A stretch of 64,000 bases of DNA from Sphingomonas sp. Leaf242 (GCF_001422045.1 NZ_LMLW01000007.1:620001-684000); one strand, 5' to 3'; counted from the first letter of the stretch, positions 9,324 to 19,338 are shown. The notes: a model not told the origin generated them from the sequence alone. Numbers and translations: made by a program.

Positions 9324-9590
9324 ATGGACCACGAGACCCGCCTCAAGCGCCTGGCCTTTCGCAGCTCGCACCGCGGCACGCGCGAAGCCGACATGATGAT
9401 CGGCGGCTTCTTCGCGACCTATGGCCGGACGTGGACGCTGAAAGAGCTCGACTGGTTCGAGGCGCTGCTCGAGGAACAGGACGTCGATATCATGGGCTGG
9501 GCAATCGGCTCGATCGTGTGTCCGCCCGAGTGGGACGGCCCGATGATGCAGGCGATGCGCGACATTAATTACGTGACGGTCGTGAAGTAG
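9324..9590 (+). CDS. sdhE: Succinate dehydrogenase assembly factor SdhE (DUF339)
   Basis: 88 aa. Small FAD assembly factor that promotes covalent flavinylation of SdhA. The signature RGxxE appears as HRGTREAD (about residue 15), followed by FFATYGRTWTLKELDWFEALLEEQDVDI, typical of the YgfY/SDH5 family. A GGAG ribosome binding site precedes the ATG at 9324, so the in-frame ATG at 9309 is less likely. The order recG (minus) / sdhE (plus) / mfd (plus) is common in alphaproteobacteria. Confidence 0.93.
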   Translation: MDHETRLKRLAFRSSHRGTREADMMIGGFFATYGRTWTLKELDWFEALLEEQDVDIMGWAIGSIVCPPEWDGPMMQAMRDINYVTVVK

Positions 9591-9600
9591 GCCTTCTGCG

Positions 9601-9702
9601 CCCCTCCCTGGAAGGGAGGGGCTGGGGGTGGGTCGGCCGCTTGGCGGTCGTGACACGCACCCCATACCAACCCACCCCCAGCCCCTCCCTTCCAGGGAGG
9701 GG
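9601..9702. repeat. Perfect 33-bp inverted repeat immediately upstream of mfd
   Basis: Positions 9601-9633 (CCCCTCCCTGGAAGGGAGGG onward) are the exact reverse complement of 9670-9702, with a 36-nt spacer. Each arm also contains a short internal palindrome (CCCTCCCTGGAAGGGAGGG). The right arm ends 9 nt before the mfd start codon, and the purine-rich GGGGGGAG that would serve as its ribosome binding site sits at the arm's edge. Confidence 0.92.
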
Positions 9703-9711
9703 GGAGTTCGA

Positions 9712-12700
9712 ATGCCAGACCTCAAGACGATCCTCTCCGCGACGAGCCCGCTGACGCTGTCGGGCGTACCGTCCGGCTTCCAGCCGTCGCTGCTCGCAGA
9801 CCTGGCACGCGCCGCGAAGACGCGCGCGGTGTTCATCGCCCCAGACGATGCGGCGATGCGCGCGGTCGCCTCGACCGCGGCGTATTTCGCGCCCGATCTC
9901 GAAGTGCTGAGCTTCCCGGCCTGGGACTGCCTCCCCTACGACCGCGCCTCGCCGACGCTCCGCATCATGGCCGAGCGTGTCGCCGCGCTCCAACGCCTGC
10001 AAGGCAAGCCCAAGGGTCCGCAACTCCTGCTGACCACCGCCAACGCCGCGACGCAGCGCGTCCTCACCCCGTTCCGCATCCGCCAGCTCGTCGCGCGGCT
10101 TGCGCCCGGCGAACGGATCGGCCGCGACAAGCTCGCCATGCTGCTCCAGGCGAACGGCTACGTCCGCACCGACACCGTCCACGACCAGGGCGAGTATGCG
10201 GTCCGCGGCGGGATCGTCGATCTCTACCCGTCTGGCGAAGACCACGCGCTGCGCCTAGATTTCTTCGGCGACGAGATCGAGAGCGTCCGCACGTTCGACG
10301 CAGCGGACCAGCGCACCACCGGCCGGATCGACGGCTTCGTCCTGCTCCCCGCCTCCGAAGCGCTGCTGGACGAGGATTCGATCAAGCGTTTCCGCACCCG
10401 CTACCGCGATGCGTTCGGCGCGACCGCGACCGGCGATCCGATGTACCAGGCGATCTCCGAAGGCCGCCGCATCGCGGGCATGGAGCATTGGCTGCCGCTG
10501 TTCGAGGAGAAGATGGCGACGCTGTTCGATCATCTCGGCGCCGACGACGTCGTGATCCGCGACAACGGCGTCGCCGCGGCGGTGGAGAGCCGGCTCGAAT
10601 CGATCGCCGACTATTACGAGAACCGCAAGCGCGCCGAGGCCGCCCAGCCCGGCAGCTATCGGCCGATGCCCGCCAAGGCACTGTATCTCGACGCGCAGGA
10701 ATGGTCCGGCGGAGTCGAGGCGTTCGCGGCGCACATCACCTCGCCGTTCCACGAACCGCCGAGCGACACCGTGCTCGACTTCGACGTCGATGGCCCGCGC
10801 GATTTCGGACCCGAGCGCGCGGCGCAAGCGAACATCTACGAAGCCGTCGCGGATCACGTCGAGAAACTGCGCAAGCAGGGGCGGAAACCGATCCTGGCGA
10901 GCTACTCGATCGGGGCGCGCGAACGCCTGGGGAGCCTGCTCGCCGACCACGGGATGAAAGGCGGCAAGCACGCCGAGACCTGGCAGGACGCGCTCGGCAT
11001 CGCCGACACCGCGCGCAGCTTCGGAGTCGCACTGATCGTCCTGCCGCTCGATCACGGCTTCACCGCCCCGGGGATCGCGGTGCTCACCGAGCAGGACATG
11101 CTCGGCGACCGGCTCGTCCACCGCAAGAAGCGCAAGAAATCCGCCGACGCCTTCCTCGCCGAACTCGCGACGCTGACGCCGGGCGACCTCGTCGTCCACA
11201 CCGAGCACGGCATCGGGCGGTACGAGGGCCTGACCTCGATTCCCGTCGGCCAGAGCCCGCACGATTGCGTCGCGCTCAGCTATGCCGGCGGCGACAAGCT
11301 GTACGTGCCGGTCGAGAACATCGACGTCCTCTCGCGCTACGGCTCGTCAGAGGAAGGAGCGACGCTCGACCGGCTTGGCGGCGAAGGCTGGCAGCGCCGG
11401 AAATCGAAGATGAAGGAGCGGATCCGCGAGATCGCCGGCGAACTCATTGCGACCGCCGCCGAACGCGCGCTGCATCCAGGCGACGTGCTCGAACCCGATG
11501 CGAGCGGCTATCCGAGCTTCGTCGATCGCTTCCCGTACGAGGAAACCGAGGACCAGGATCGCGCGATCGAGGACGTGCTCGGCGATCTCGCCGCGGGCAA
11601 ACCGATGGACCGGCTGGTGGTCGGCGACGTCGGTTTCGGCAAGACCGAGGTTGCTTTGCGCGCGGCGTTCGTCGCGGCGATGGGTGGCAAGCAGGTCGCG
11701 ATCGTCTGTCCGACCACCCTGCTCGCGCGCCAGCACTACAACAACTTCGTCGCCCGCTTCGAGGGCTTCCCGATGAACATGGGCCGTCTGTCGCGCCTCG
11801 TCACCGCGAGCGAAGCCAAGGCGACCAAGGAGGGGCTGGCGAACGGCACGATCGACGTCGTCATCGGCACGCATGCGCTGCTGGCGAAGAATATCGATTT
11901 CAAACGACTCGGGCTGGTGGTGGTCGACGAGGAGCAGCGGTTCGGCGTCACGCACAAGGAGCGGCTGAAGGCGCTGCGGGCGGACGTCCACATGCTGACG
12001 CTGACCGCGACTCCGATCCCGCGCACGCTGCAGATGGCGATGTCGGGCATCCGCGAGCTGTCAGTGATCCAGACCCCGCCGGTCGATCGCCTCGCGGTGC
12101 GGACCTACATCATGCCGTTCGATCCGGTCGTGCTGCGCGAGGCGTTGCTCCGCGAGCATTACCGTGGCGGGCAGAGCTTCGTCGTCACGCCGCGCGTGGC
12201 GGATTTGCCAGAGATCGAGGATTTCCTCCGCGAACAGGTGCCCGAGATCCGCTTCGTCGTCGCGCACGGCCAGATGTCGCCGACCGAGGTCGAGGAGCGC
12301 ATGTCGGCGTTCTACGACAAGAAGTTCGAGGTGCTCGTCTCGACCACGATCATCGAGAGCGGGATCGACATCGCCTCCGCCAACACGATGATCGTCCACC
12401 GCGCCGACCGCTTCGGCCTTGCGCAATTGTATCAGCTGCGTGGTCGTGTGGGGCGTTCGAAGACGCGCGCGTATGCGTATCTGGTGACGCCGCCCGAGCG
12501 GCAGATGACCGTGACCGCCGAGAAGCGCCTGAAGGTGCTGTCCGATCTAGATTCGCTCGGCGCTGGGTTCCAGCTGGCGAGCCACGATCTCGACATCCGC
12601 GGCGCGGGCAACATGCTCGGCGACGAGCAGACCGGGCATATCAAGGAGGTCGGCTTCGAACTCTACCAGGCGATGCTGGAGGAGGCTATCATGGACGCCA

Positions 12701-13182
12701 AGGCCGGCGGCATGACCTCGTCGCGGCCGCGCGATTTCTCGCCGCAGATCACGGTGGATGCGCCGATCCTCATCCCCGAGGATTACGTGCCCGATCTCGA
12801 CCTGCGGATGGGGCTGTATCGCCGCCTCAACGATCTCGACGAGGGCCAGGAGATCGAGGCGTTCGCGGCCGAGATGATCGATCGCTTCGGCCCGCTGCCG
12901 GATGCGACCGAGAATCTGATCAAGGTCATCGAGATCAAGCTGAACGCGAAACGCGCCTGTGTGTCGAAGATCGACGTCGGACCGAAGGGCGTGCTGGTCT
13001 CGTTCCACGACGACAAACCGCCGAACATCGACAAGCTGCTGGCCTATGTCGAGCGGCTGAACGGCGTCGCGCGGTTGCGGCCGGACAGCAAGCTGGTGTT
13101 GCAACGCGCGTGGGGGGATCCGAAGGCGCGGCTGCATGGTGCGTTGCAGTTGTCGAAGGGGCTGGCCAAGGCTGCGGGGTGA
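9712..13182 (+). CDS. mfd: Transcription-repair coupling factor Mfd
   Basis: 1156 aa. It removes stalled RNA polymerase and recruits UvrA. The N-terminal part (about 1-330) is the UvrB-homologous module (FPAWDCLPYDRASP). The RNA polymerase-interacting CarD-like domain lies around residues 480-560 (GDLVVHTEHGIGRYEGL). The RecG-like translocase has Walker A GDVGFGKTE near residue 640 and DEEQRFGV near 740. The C-terminal TRCF domain ends the protein. Length is normal. The ATG at 9712 lies just after an inverted repeat; the longer frame would run through the repeat and is rejected. A terminator follows at 13299. Confidence 0.97.
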   Translation: MPDLKTILSATSPLTLSGVPSGFQPSLLADLARAAKTRAVFIAPDDAAMRAVASTAAYFAPDLEVLSFPAWDCLPYDRASPTLRIMAERVAALQRLQGKPKGPQLLLTTANAATQRVLTPFRIRQLVARLAPGERIGRDKLAMLLQANGYVRTDTVHDQGEYAVRGGIVDLYPSGEDHALRLDFFGDEIESVRTFDAADQRTTGRIDGFVLLPASEALLDEDSIKRFRTRYRDAFGATATGDPMYQAISEGRRIAGMEHWLPLFEEKMATLFDHLGADDVVIRDNGVAAAVESRLESIADYYENRKRAEAAQPGSYRPMPAKALYLDAQEWSGGVEAFAAHITSPFHEPPSDTVLDFDVDGPRDFGPERAAQANIYEAVADHVEKLRKQGRKPILASYSIGARERLGSLLADHGMKGGKHAETWQDALGIADTARSFGVALIVLPLDHGFTAPGIAVLTEQDMLGDRLVHRKKRKKSADAFLAELATLTPGDLVVHTEHGIGRYEGLTSIPVGQSPHDCVALSYAGGDKLYVPVENIDVLSRYGSSEEGATLDRLGGEGWQRRKSKMKERIREIAGELIATAAERALHPGDVLEPDASGYPSFVDRFPYEETEDQDRAIEDVLGDLAAGKPMDRLVVGDVGFGKTEVALRAAFVAAMGGKQVAIVCPTTLLARQHYNNFVARFEGFPMNMGRLSRLVTASEAKATKEGLANGTIDVVIGTHALLAKNIDFKRLGLVVVDEEQRFGVTHKERLKALRADVHMLTLTATPIPRTLQMAMSGIRELSVIQTPPVDRLAVRTYIMPFDPVVLREALLREHYRGGQSFVVTPRVADLPEIEDFLREQVPEIRFVVAHGQMSPTEVEERMSAFYDKKFEVLVSTTIIESGIDIASANTMIVHRADRFGLAQLYQLRGRVGRSKTRAYAYLVTPPERQMTVTAEKRLKVLSDLDSLGAGFQLASHDLDIRGAGNMLGDEQTGHIKEVGFELYQAMLEEAIMDAKAGGMTSSRPRDFSPQITVDAPILIPEDYVPDLDLRMGLYRRLNDLDEGQEIEAFAAEMIDRFGPLPDATENLIKVIEIKLNAKRACVSKIDVGPKGVLVSFHDDKPPNIDKLLAYVERLNGVARLRPDSKLVLQRAWGDPKARLHGALQLSKGLAKAAG

Positions 13183-13190
13183 GTTCTTAG

Positions 13191-13288
13191 CCCTTTCCGC
13201 TCTGGGGAGAGGGTTGGGTGAGGGGCTCCGCGAGCGCTGCCCTTCCCAACTGCCCCTCACCCCGACCCTCTCCCCGCAGGGGAGAGGG
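13191..13288. repeat. Intergenic palindrome, class A, downstream of mfd
   Basis: Inverted repeat with GGGGAGAGGGTTGGGTGAGG on the left and CCTCACCCCGACCCTCTCCC on the right, about 36-nt arms around a 25-nt loop. Nearly the same arm sequence occurs at 28283-28378, so this is a dispersed family rather than a gene-specific signal. Confidence 0.85.
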
Positions 13289-13298
13289 AGCAGCGTAA

Positions 13299-13337
13299 CA
13301 AAAAGGCCGGACTACCCTGGGGTAGCCCGGCCTTTTT
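13299..13337. terminator. Bidirectional rho-independent terminator between mfd and the Gly-rich lipoprotein gene
   Basis: AAAAAGGCCGGACTACC and GGTAGCCCGGCCTTTTT form a strong stem with an A-tract on one side and a T-tract on the other. It can serve both convergent genes. Confidence 0.92.
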
Positions 13338-13356
13338 GGCATCTCGAAGGTGACGG

Positions 13357-13983
13357 TTACTTTGGCAACACGACACTCGGTCCGATGCTGTCGACCACCT
13401 TACGCGCATCGAACGCGCGGATGTTGTCGCGCGGGATCGGACCCTTGCGCATCACGATCTCCGCGGTCGCCTCATACCGATCAATCGTACGGATATCGAA
13501 GTCGTTGCCCCATGGGCCACCACCGAAACCACCATAGCCACCACCGAAACCACCGCCAAAGCCGCCATAGGGGCTCCAGTTGCGCCAGCCGAAGCCGCGG
13601 CCGTAATAGCGCCATGACGGCCCCCAATAGCCGCCGAAGCCGCCATACCCGAACCCGCCACCGAGACCCGGCGTCGTATAGGTCCGCGACTGAAGATTGG
13701 TGTCGCGGTCGGCCATCAGGTAGTAATCATAGCCGTTCTGCAACGTCAGTTCGGCGGCACGGAAGAAGAGGTACCGCTCGACGGTATCGCGCGACGTGAC
13801 GCTGTTGCCGGCGAAGCTGACGAGGAAGCGACCGGGCTCGACCTGGCGGTCGCTATAGCCGGTGCGGTTGAACCCCTGCCCCGTCGCGGGGCGATAAGCG
13901 GTCTCGGTCGCGCATCCGGCCAGCAGCAGCGCGCCCGTTGCGAGCGCTGCGAATGCGACCTTGCGACCCGGTGTCTTGAACAT
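13357..13983 (-). CDS. Gly-rich lipoprotein of the CC0125/CC1285 family
   Basis: 208 aa. Lipoprotein signal MFKTPGRKVAFAALATGALLLAGC with Cys24 as the lipidated residue. The conserved middle reads RFLVSFAGNSVTSRDTVERYLFFRAAELTLQNGYDYYLM, characteristic of the small alphaproteobacterial CC0125/CC1285 lipoprotein family of unknown function. A Gly/Tyr/Trp-rich low-complexity insert follows (about residues 117-160, repeats such as GGFGGGFGGGYGG), then a C-terminal conserved strand region (ATAEIVMRKG). The start is fixed by the lipobox; the 36-residue upstream extension is rejected. By inference it is an outer-envelope protein. Confidence 0.85.
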   Translation of the reverse strand: MFKTPGRKVAFAALATGALLLAGCATETAYRPATGQGFNRTGYSDRQVEPGRFLVSFAGNSVTSRDTVERYLFFRAAELTLQNGYDYYLMADRDTNLQSRTYTTPGLGGGFGYGGFGGYWGPSWRYYGRGFGWRNWSPYGGFGGGFGGGYGGFGGGPWGNDFDIRTIDRYEATAEIVMRKGPIPRDNIRAFDARKVVDSIGPSVVLPK

Positions 13984-14106
13984 GGTGTCGTCTCCGTTCG
14001 CGGCGAATGCGGCGAAACGCCGCTTATTAGCCGTCAATGGTGGAACGGTTGATGAACGGGATCGCTCCAATACGCTACCATACTGACTCATTTTTCATGA
14101 TCTGGT

Positions 14107-14523
14107 TCAATCGCCGATGACATGCAGCGCCAATGTGCGACGATGCGGGCGACGGCGGTGTTCGAACAGGTAGATACCCTGCCATGTGCCGAGCGCGAGT
14201 CGGCCGTCGATCAGCGGGATCGACAGCTGGACCTGGGTGAGCGCGGTGCGGAGGTGGGCCGGCATGTCGTCGGGGCCTTCGTCGTCGTGTTCATAGTCAC
14301 GCGATTCGGGGGCTATGCGGGCGAAATAGGCTTCGAGGTCGGTTCGCACCTCGGGCGCAGCGTTTTCCTGAATGAGGAGCGACGCGGAGGTGTGGCGGCA
14401 GAATACCGTCAGCAGGCCCTCCGACATGCGTTGATCGCGGGTCCAGCGGGCGATCTTGTCGGTGACGTCGACGAGGCCTTGGCGGGTGGTGTCGATGGTG
14501 AGGATCGTGGTGGCTTGGCGCAT
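14107..14523 (-). CDS. YjbQ/UPF0047 family protein
   Basis: 138 aa, full length for the family. Conserved motifs are visible: TVFCRHTSASLLIQENA and GTWQGIYLFEHRRRPHRRTLALHVIG, the UPF0047 C-terminal signature with the metal-site His. Members can show thiamine-phosphate-synthase side activity, and databases often name them 'secondary thiamine-phosphate synthase', but the physiological role is not settled. It lies upstream of, and on the same strand as, the Gly-rich lipoprotein gene with a 123-nt gap. Confidence 0.9.
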   Translation of the reverse strand: MRQATTILTIDTTRQGLVDVTDKIARWTRDQRMSEGLLTVFCRHTSASLLIQENAAPEVRTDLEAYFARIAPESRDYEHDDEGPDDMPAHLRTALTQVQLSIPLIDGRLALGTWQGIYLFEHRRRPHRRTLALHVIGD

Positions 14524-14580
14524 GGGGTCCTAACGATCGGTCTGCCGAGTGGCTCCAAGTCCCGTTGCCCGGGAGCAACT

Positions 14581-14658
14581 GTTCCCCCGCGAAGGCGGAG
14601 GTCCAGGAGTCCCATAAGCCAGCGCCGGTAGCCTGGACTCCCGCCTTCGCGGGAGAAC
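14581..14658. repeat. Class-B palindromic element
   Basis: GTTCCCCCGCGAAGGCGGAG on the left pairs with CTCCCGCCTTCGCGGGAGAAC on the right; the inner parts GTCCAGG and CCTGGAC also pair. It belongs to the CCCGCGAAGGCGGG family repeated at 32494-32575 and 36077-36154. Confidence 0.88.
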
Positions 14659-14700
14659 CGGAGGGTGCGGCACAAAGTGTATGCACGCCGCCCGATCTAC

Positions 14701-14807
14701 TACCACCCCGGCGGAGGCCGGGGTCCAATTGGGGGACGTCGCTAACGACGGACGCGCTCCGTTACTTCGACCTCACCAATTGGGCCCCGGCCTTCGCCGG
14801 GGTGGTA
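14701..14807. repeat. Class-B palindromic element with AATTGG inner arms
   Basis: About 107 bp. The outer arms TACCACCCCGGCGGAGGCC and GGCCTTCGCCGGGGTGGTA pair, as do the inner arms CCAATTGGG and CCAATTGGG. The loop contains ACGTCGCTAACG, which is also present, on the opposite strand, in the element at 35945-36048. Confidence 0.88.
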
Positions 14808-14828
14808 ACGCCTGGCAAGCTAAGCCCC

Positions 14829-17567
14829 TCAAACAGCGCCGTGGCACTGCTTATACTTCCGCCCCGACCCACAAGGACAAGGCGCATTACGGCTGACCAC
14901 GCCTTCCCAGTTAGCAGGATCCTCGCCGATGTCGGCCTCCTGCGGCTGGGGGATCTGCAACGGCGGCATCGTCGACGTGATGTGACCACGCGTCCCCGCA
15001 TCGAAGTCGTTCGAGTTATCCTCGCCCGTGAACGGATCGAAATGCGTCGTGATGAAGTCCGGCAGCTCGGGCAGCCCGACCGGCGCCTGCATCTGGAACT
15101 GTGCATGCGCGATCGTCTTGGTCACGTCCTCGCGGATCGTCTCGAGCATCCGCTGGAACAGCGAGAACGCCTCCTGCTTATACTCGTTGATCGGCGTCTT
15201 CTGCGCGTACGCGCGCAGATGGACGACCTGACGCAGTGCGTCGAGCGTCGCGAGATGCTCCTTCCAGTGATGGTCGAGATTCTGCAACAGGATCGACTTC
15301 TCGACCGACGTCCACGTCTCCGCATCGAGATCCGCCGACTTCTGCGCGATCGCCTCGTCCGCCATCGCCCGGACGCGCTCCTCGATCACCTCGGGGTCGA
15401 CCGACTCCTCCAGCAGCCATGCATCGATCTGCGGCTCGAGGTTCATCACCTCGGCGAGCCGAGCCTTCATCCCGGCAACGTCCCACTGCTCGGGATACGA
15501 GTTGGGCGGGCACGCATCGCCGACGATCACGTTGACCGTCTCCGCGCGCATGTCGGTGACCACGTCGCCGACGGTGTCCGCGTCCATGATGTCCGCGCGC
15601 TGCTCGTAGATCACCTTGCGCTGCTCGTTCATCACGTCGTCATATTCGACGACCTGCTTGCGGATGTCGTAGTTGCGCGCCTCGACCTTCTTCTGCGCGG
15701 TCTCGATCGCCTTGCTCAGCCACTTGCTGCCGATCGCCTCGCCGTCCTCGATGTTGTTGCGCATCATCTTGGCGAACAGTGTGTCCGGCCCGAAGATCCG
15801 CAGCAGATCGTCGTCGAGGCTGAGGTAGAAGCGCGACAGGCCTGGATCACCCTGACGACCTGACCGCCCGCGCAACTGGTTGTCGATGCGTCGGCTCTCG
15901 TGCCGCTCGGTGCCGAGCACGAACAGACCGCCCGCGGCGAGCACCGCCTGCTTCTCCGCCTCGATCTCGATCGTGATCCGCGCCGCCGCCTCGTCATATT
16001 CCGGCGTGCCCTCGACCAGCTCCGGATGCTCGTCGAGCATGCGGAATTCGAGGTTGCCGCCGAGTTTGATGTCGGTGCCGCGGCCCGCCATGTTGGTGGC
16101 GATCGTCACCGCGGACTTGCGTCCGGCCTGCGCGACGATGTGCGCCTCCATCTCGTGGAAGCGCGCGTTGAGGACCTTGTGATCGACGTTCTCGCCGACC
16201 AGGAACTCGCTCAGCATCTCGGATTTCTCGATCGACACCGTGCCGACCAGCACGGGCTGGCCGAGGTCGGCGTGATGCTTGATCTTCTTGGCGATCGCCG
16301 CGAACTTGTCCTTGGTGTCCTTGTAGAACTCGTCTTCCTCGTCGACGCGCTTCACCTCGACGTTGGTCGGGATGCTGACGACGTTGATCTTGTAGATGTC
16401 GTAGAACTCGGCCGCCTCGGTCGCCGCGGTGCCGGTCATGCCGCCGATCTTGGGGTACATGCGGAAGTAATTCTGGAACGTGATCGAGGCCATCGTCTGG
16501 TTCTCGGGCTCGATCTGGACGCCCTCCTTCGCCTCGACCGCCTGGTGCAAGCCGTCCGACCAGCGCCGGCCGTCCATCATGCGACCGGTGAACTCGTCGA
16601 TGATGATGACCTTGCCGTCCTTGACGATGTAGTCGATGTCCGACTTGAACATCACGATCGCGCGCAGCGCCTGGTTGAGGTGATGCACGACCTGCGTGTT
16701 CTCGAAGTCGTACAGGTTCTGCCCCTCGAGCAGCCCCGCCGCCTCGAGCATCCGCTCGACCTTCTCGGTGCCGTCCTCGGTGAGGATGATCGTCTTCTGC
16801 TTCTCGTCCTTGTCGTAGTCGATCGGCTCAAGCTGCTTCACGACCGCGTCGACCTGCATGTACAGCTCGGACTTGTCGTCGGTCGGGCCGGAGATGATCA
16901 GCGGCGTACGCGCCTCGTCGATCAGCACCGAATCGACCTCGTCGACCACCGCGAAGTTGAACGCGCGCTGCGTCATCGCGCTGCGCTCGTACTTCATGTT
17001 GTCGCGCAGATAGTCGAACCCGAACTCGTTGTTCGTGCCGTAGGTGATGTCGGCGGCGTACGCGGCGCGGCGTTCCTCGTCCGACAGATTGGGGATGATG
17101 ACGCCGATCGTCATGCCGAGGAAGGTGTAGACCTGCCCCATCCACTCCGCGTCGCGCGCGGCGAGATAGTCGTTGACGGTGACGACGTGGACGCCATCGC
17201 CGGGGAGCGCGTTGAGATAGGTCGCGAGCGTGGCAACCAACGTCTTGCCCTCGCCGGTGCGCATCTCGGCGATCTCGCCGCGGTGAAGGACGATGCCGCC
17301 GACCATCTGCACGTCGTAATGGCGCTGGCCGAGCACGCGGTGCGCGGCCTCACGGACGGTCGCGAACGCCTCGGGGAGCAGGTCGTCGAGCTTCTCGCCC
17401 TCTGCGAGCCGCGCGCGGAACTTGACGGTCTGCGCGGAGAGTTCCTCGTCCGACATCGCCTGGAGCGACGGCTCGAACGAGGCGATCTTGGCAAGGATCG
17501 GGTTGAGCGACTTGACGTAGCGGTCGTTGGACGAACCGAACAAGGATTTGGCGAGGCCACCGAACAT
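14829..17567 (-). CDS. secA: Preprotein translocase ATPase SecA
   Basis: 912 aa motor of the general secretion pathway, acting at the SecYEG channel. It starts [28 protein letters not shown]. Walker A is [11 protein letters not shown], the DEAD-like motif is [14 protein letters not shown], and the SecA signature [12 protein letters not shown] and [19 protein letters not shown] are present. The C terminus has the linker and zinc-binding SecB/lipid-contact motif [14 protein letters not shown]. Length is normal. An AGGAAA ribosome binding site precedes the ATG at 17567; the longer in-frame extension has no family support. Confidence 0.98.
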   Translation of the reverse strand: MFGGLAKSLFGSSNDRYVKSLNPILAKIASFEPSLQAMSDEELSAQTVKFRARLAEGEKLDDLLPEAFATVREAAHRVLGQRHYDVQMVGGIVLHRGEIAEMRTGEGKTLVATLATYLNALPGDGVHVVTVNDYLAARDAEWMGQVYTFLGMTIGVIIPNLSDEERRAAYAADITYGTNNEFGFDYLRDNMKYERSAMTQRAFNFAVVDEVDSVLIDEARTPLIISGPTDDKSELYMQVDAVVKQLEPIDYDKDEKQKTIILTEDGTEKVERMLEAAGLLEGQNLYDFENTQVVHHLNQALRAIVMFKSDIDYIVKDGKVIIIDEFTGRMMDGRRWSDGLHQAVEAKEGVQIEPENQTMASITFQNYFRMYPKIGGMTGTAATEAAEFYDIYKINVVSIPTNVEVKRVDEEDEFYKDTKDKFAAIAKKIKHHADLGQPVLVGTVSIEKSEMLSEFLVGENVDHKVLNARFHEMEAHIVAQAGRKSAVTIATNMAGRGTDIKLGGNLEFRMLDEHPELVEGTPEYDEAAARITIEIEAEKQAVLAAGGLFVLGTERHESRRIDNQLRGRSGRQGDPGLSRFYLSLDDDLLRIFGPDTLFAKMMRNNIEDGEAIGSKWLSKAIETAQKKVEARNYDIRKQVVEYDDVMNEQRKVIYEQRADIMDADTVGDVVTDMRAETVNVIVGDACPPNSYPEQWDVAGMKARLAEVMNLEPQIDAWLLEESVDPEVIEERVRAMADEAIAQKSADLDAETWTSVEKSILLQNLDHHWKEHLATLDALRQVVHLRAYAQKTPINEYKQEAFSLFQRMLETIREDVTKTIAHAQFQMQAPVGLPELPDFITTHFDPFTGEDNSNDFDAGTRGHITSTMPPLQIPQPQEADIGEDPANWEGVVSRNAPCPCGSGRKYKQCHGAV

Positions 17568-17666
17568 GGGCTGATTTCCTGAATTTGAGACGCGGCGGCA
17601 CACAGGGGGCGCACGCGGAAGCGGATCACGCGGATCCAAAGGTTACGATAAGGTCACACCAAGACG

Positions 17667-17918
17667 CTATTCGCGGCGGCGCTCTGCCCATAGCGGTAGC
17701 GAGACGATGGCGATGGTGCGCAGCGTGGTGGCGACGGCAACCTGCGGCAGCACGGGAAGGCCAGATACGGGCCTTGTCAAGACCTTGGCCGGCGTTGCTG
17801 CTACCGACTGAGAGCAGACGTTGCCTTGCACTACTGCTTGGGCGGACTGCCCACGCATACCCGGCGCCGCGCCGGTCAGCGCGGAGAGCAAGGCAGAGAG
17901 GAGTAGCAGCAGGTTCAT
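17667..17918 (-). CDS. Small secreted hypothetical protein
   Basis: 83 aa. It starts MNLLLLLSALLSALTG, a strong signal peptide, followed by a low-complexity Ala/Val-rich mature region and a C-terminal hydrophobic stretch ending LWAERRRE. The function is unknown. The start at 17918 is preferred to 17969 because the signal peptide begins there. It lies between secA and argJ, on the secA strand, 99 nt upstream of secA. Confidence 0.6.
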   Translation of the reverse strand: MNLLLLLSALLSALTGAAPGMRGQSAQAVVQGNVCSQSVAATPAKVLTRPVSGLPVLPQVAVATTLRTIAIVSLPLWAERRRE

Positions 17919-18064
17919 GCGGAACCGGCTGTATGCGAGCCCGTGCGATAAATCTACCATTCGTCTCAACAGGGCACCCGACGGACGCGGCGGAGCAGCA
18001 TCCGCCTAGGCGATCTTCGCGCACGTCGTCTTGTCGCCCGGCCGGCAGCGACTATTAAGGCGTC

Positions 18065-19285
18065 ATGCAGATTTCCCCCCTCGCCTTGCCCTTCCCCGAC
18101 GCCCCTTCGATCGACGGAGTCGCGCTGCATGTCGCGCGCGCGCAGTACAAGGCGTGGGACCGCTGCGATCTGACGTTCGTGACGCTCGATCCGGGGACGG
18201 TGGTTGCGGGTGTACTCACGACGAGCAAATGCCCCTCGCCCGAGGTGGAATGGTGCCGTGCGGCGCTGACGCTTGGGCAAGCGCGGGCGCTGGTGGTGAA
18301 CGCGGGCAATTCCAACGCCTTCACCGGATCGCGTGGTCGGGCCGCGGTCGAGGCGATCGCGGCGCGGACGGCGGCGCATCTGGGATGCCAGCCTTCGGAC
18401 GTGTTCGTGTCCTCGACGGGCGTGATCGGCGTGCCGTTGCCTATCGACAAGGCCGAGACCGGGTTAGACGCCGCGTTCGCCGCGGAACCTTGCGGCTGGG
18501 AGGATGCCGCCGCAACGATCATGACTACCGACACCTTCACCAAGGGCTCGGTGACGACCGCGGTGATCGGGGATCGCACGGTGACCTTGGTCGGGATCAT
18601 CAAGGGTTCGGGGATGATCGCGCCGGACATGGCGACGATGCTTGGCTTCATCTTCACCGACGCCGCGGTCGAGCCGGAATTCCTGCAAGCCGCGCTGTCG
18701 AAGGCGAATGCACCGAGCTTCTCGTGCATCACCGTCGACAGCGATACATCGACCAGCGACACGGTACTGGCTTTCGCGACGGGCAAGGCTGGTAACGTTG
18801 CGCTCGCGGATGACGACAGCGTCGGGGCGGACGCCTTCCGCGCCGCCCTGGCCGACTTGTGCCACCAACTCGCGATGCTCGTGGTTCGCGACGGCGAGGG
18901 CGCGCAAAAACTGATCGAGATCCAGGTAACTGGCGCGGACAGCGACCGCAGCGCACACCGCATCGCGATGAGCATCGCCAACTCGCCGCTGGTGAAGACC
19001 GCGATTGCCGGTGAGGACGCGAACTGGGGCCGCGTGGTCATGGCGGTCGGCAAGGCCGGCGAACCAGCCGATCGCGACACGCTGTCGATCCGGTTCGGGA
19101 ATACGCAGGTAGCCGAAGGTGGCTTGGCGCTGAGCGGCTACGACGAGGCGCCGGTCGCTGCGCATCTCAAGGGCCAAGAGATCGAGATCGGCGTCGATCT
19201 GGCGCTAGGCGAAGGCCGCGCCACGGTTTGGACCTGCGACCTCACGCATGGCTATATCTCGATCAACGCCGACTATCGGAGCTGA
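18065..19285 (+). CDS. argJ: Bifunctional glutamate N-acetyltransferase / N-acetylglutamate synthase ArgJ
   Basis: 406 aa. It recycles the acetyl group in arginine biosynthesis, transferring acetyl from N-acetylornithine to glutamate. ArgJ is an Ntn-like self-processing enzyme. The cleavage/nucleophile site is visible as APDMATMLGF, with Thr191 starting the beta chain. GNSNAFTG and ANWGRVVMAVGKAGEP are further family motifs. Length is normal. It is divergent from the small secreted gene and ends at a palindrome shared with trxA. Confidence 0.96.
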   Translation: MQISPLALPFPDAPSIDGVALHVARAQYKAWDRCDLTFVTLDPGTVVAGVLTTSKCPSPEVEWCRAALTLGQARALVVNAGNSNAFTGSRGRAAVEAIAARTAAHLGCQPSDVFVSSTGVIGVPLPIDKAETGLDAAFAAEPCGWEDAAATIMTTDTFTKGSVTTAVIGDRTVTLVGIIKGSGMIAPDMATMLGFIFTDAAVEPEFLQAALSKANAPSFSCITVDSDTSTSDTVLAFATGKAGNVALADDDSVGADAFRAALADLCHQLAMLVVRDGEGAQKLIEIQVTGADSDRSAHRIAMSIANSPLVKTAIAGEDANWGRVVMAVGKAGEPADRDTLSIRFGNTQVAEGGLALSGYDEAPVAAHLKGQEIEIGVDLALGEGRATVWTCDLTHGYISINADYRS

Positions 19286-19296
19286 TACCGCTAATG

Positions 19297-19326
19297 CCGT
19301 CACCCCAGCTTCCGCTGGGATGACGG
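19297..19326. repeat. Short palindrome between convergent argJ and trxA
   Basis: CCGTCACCCCAGC and GCTGGGATGACGG form a 13-bp stem with one G-U pair and a TTCC loop. There is no T run. It may terminate or protect both converging transcripts, and it looks like a dispersed sphingomonad repeat unit. Confidence 0.7.
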
Positions 19327-19338
19327 CGGGAGTTTAGC

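Larger units (their letters stand above)
14524..14828. other. Gene-free region between secA and the YjbQ gene, filled with palindromic repeats
   Basis: No coding sequence is seen. The region holds two class-B palindromic elements (14581-14658 and 14701-14807), listed separately, which together take up most of it. Confidence 0.8.

Noticed and set aside
10488..13190. A 900-residue plus-strand frame inside mfd
   Set aside because: It is the out-of-phase shadow of mfd, with extreme Arg/Ala/Gly content and no motifs; mfd itself is intact.
15900..17582. Long plus-strand frame opposite secA
   Set aside because: Low-complexity Arg/Asp/Val/Leu composition typical of antisense to a GC-rich gene.
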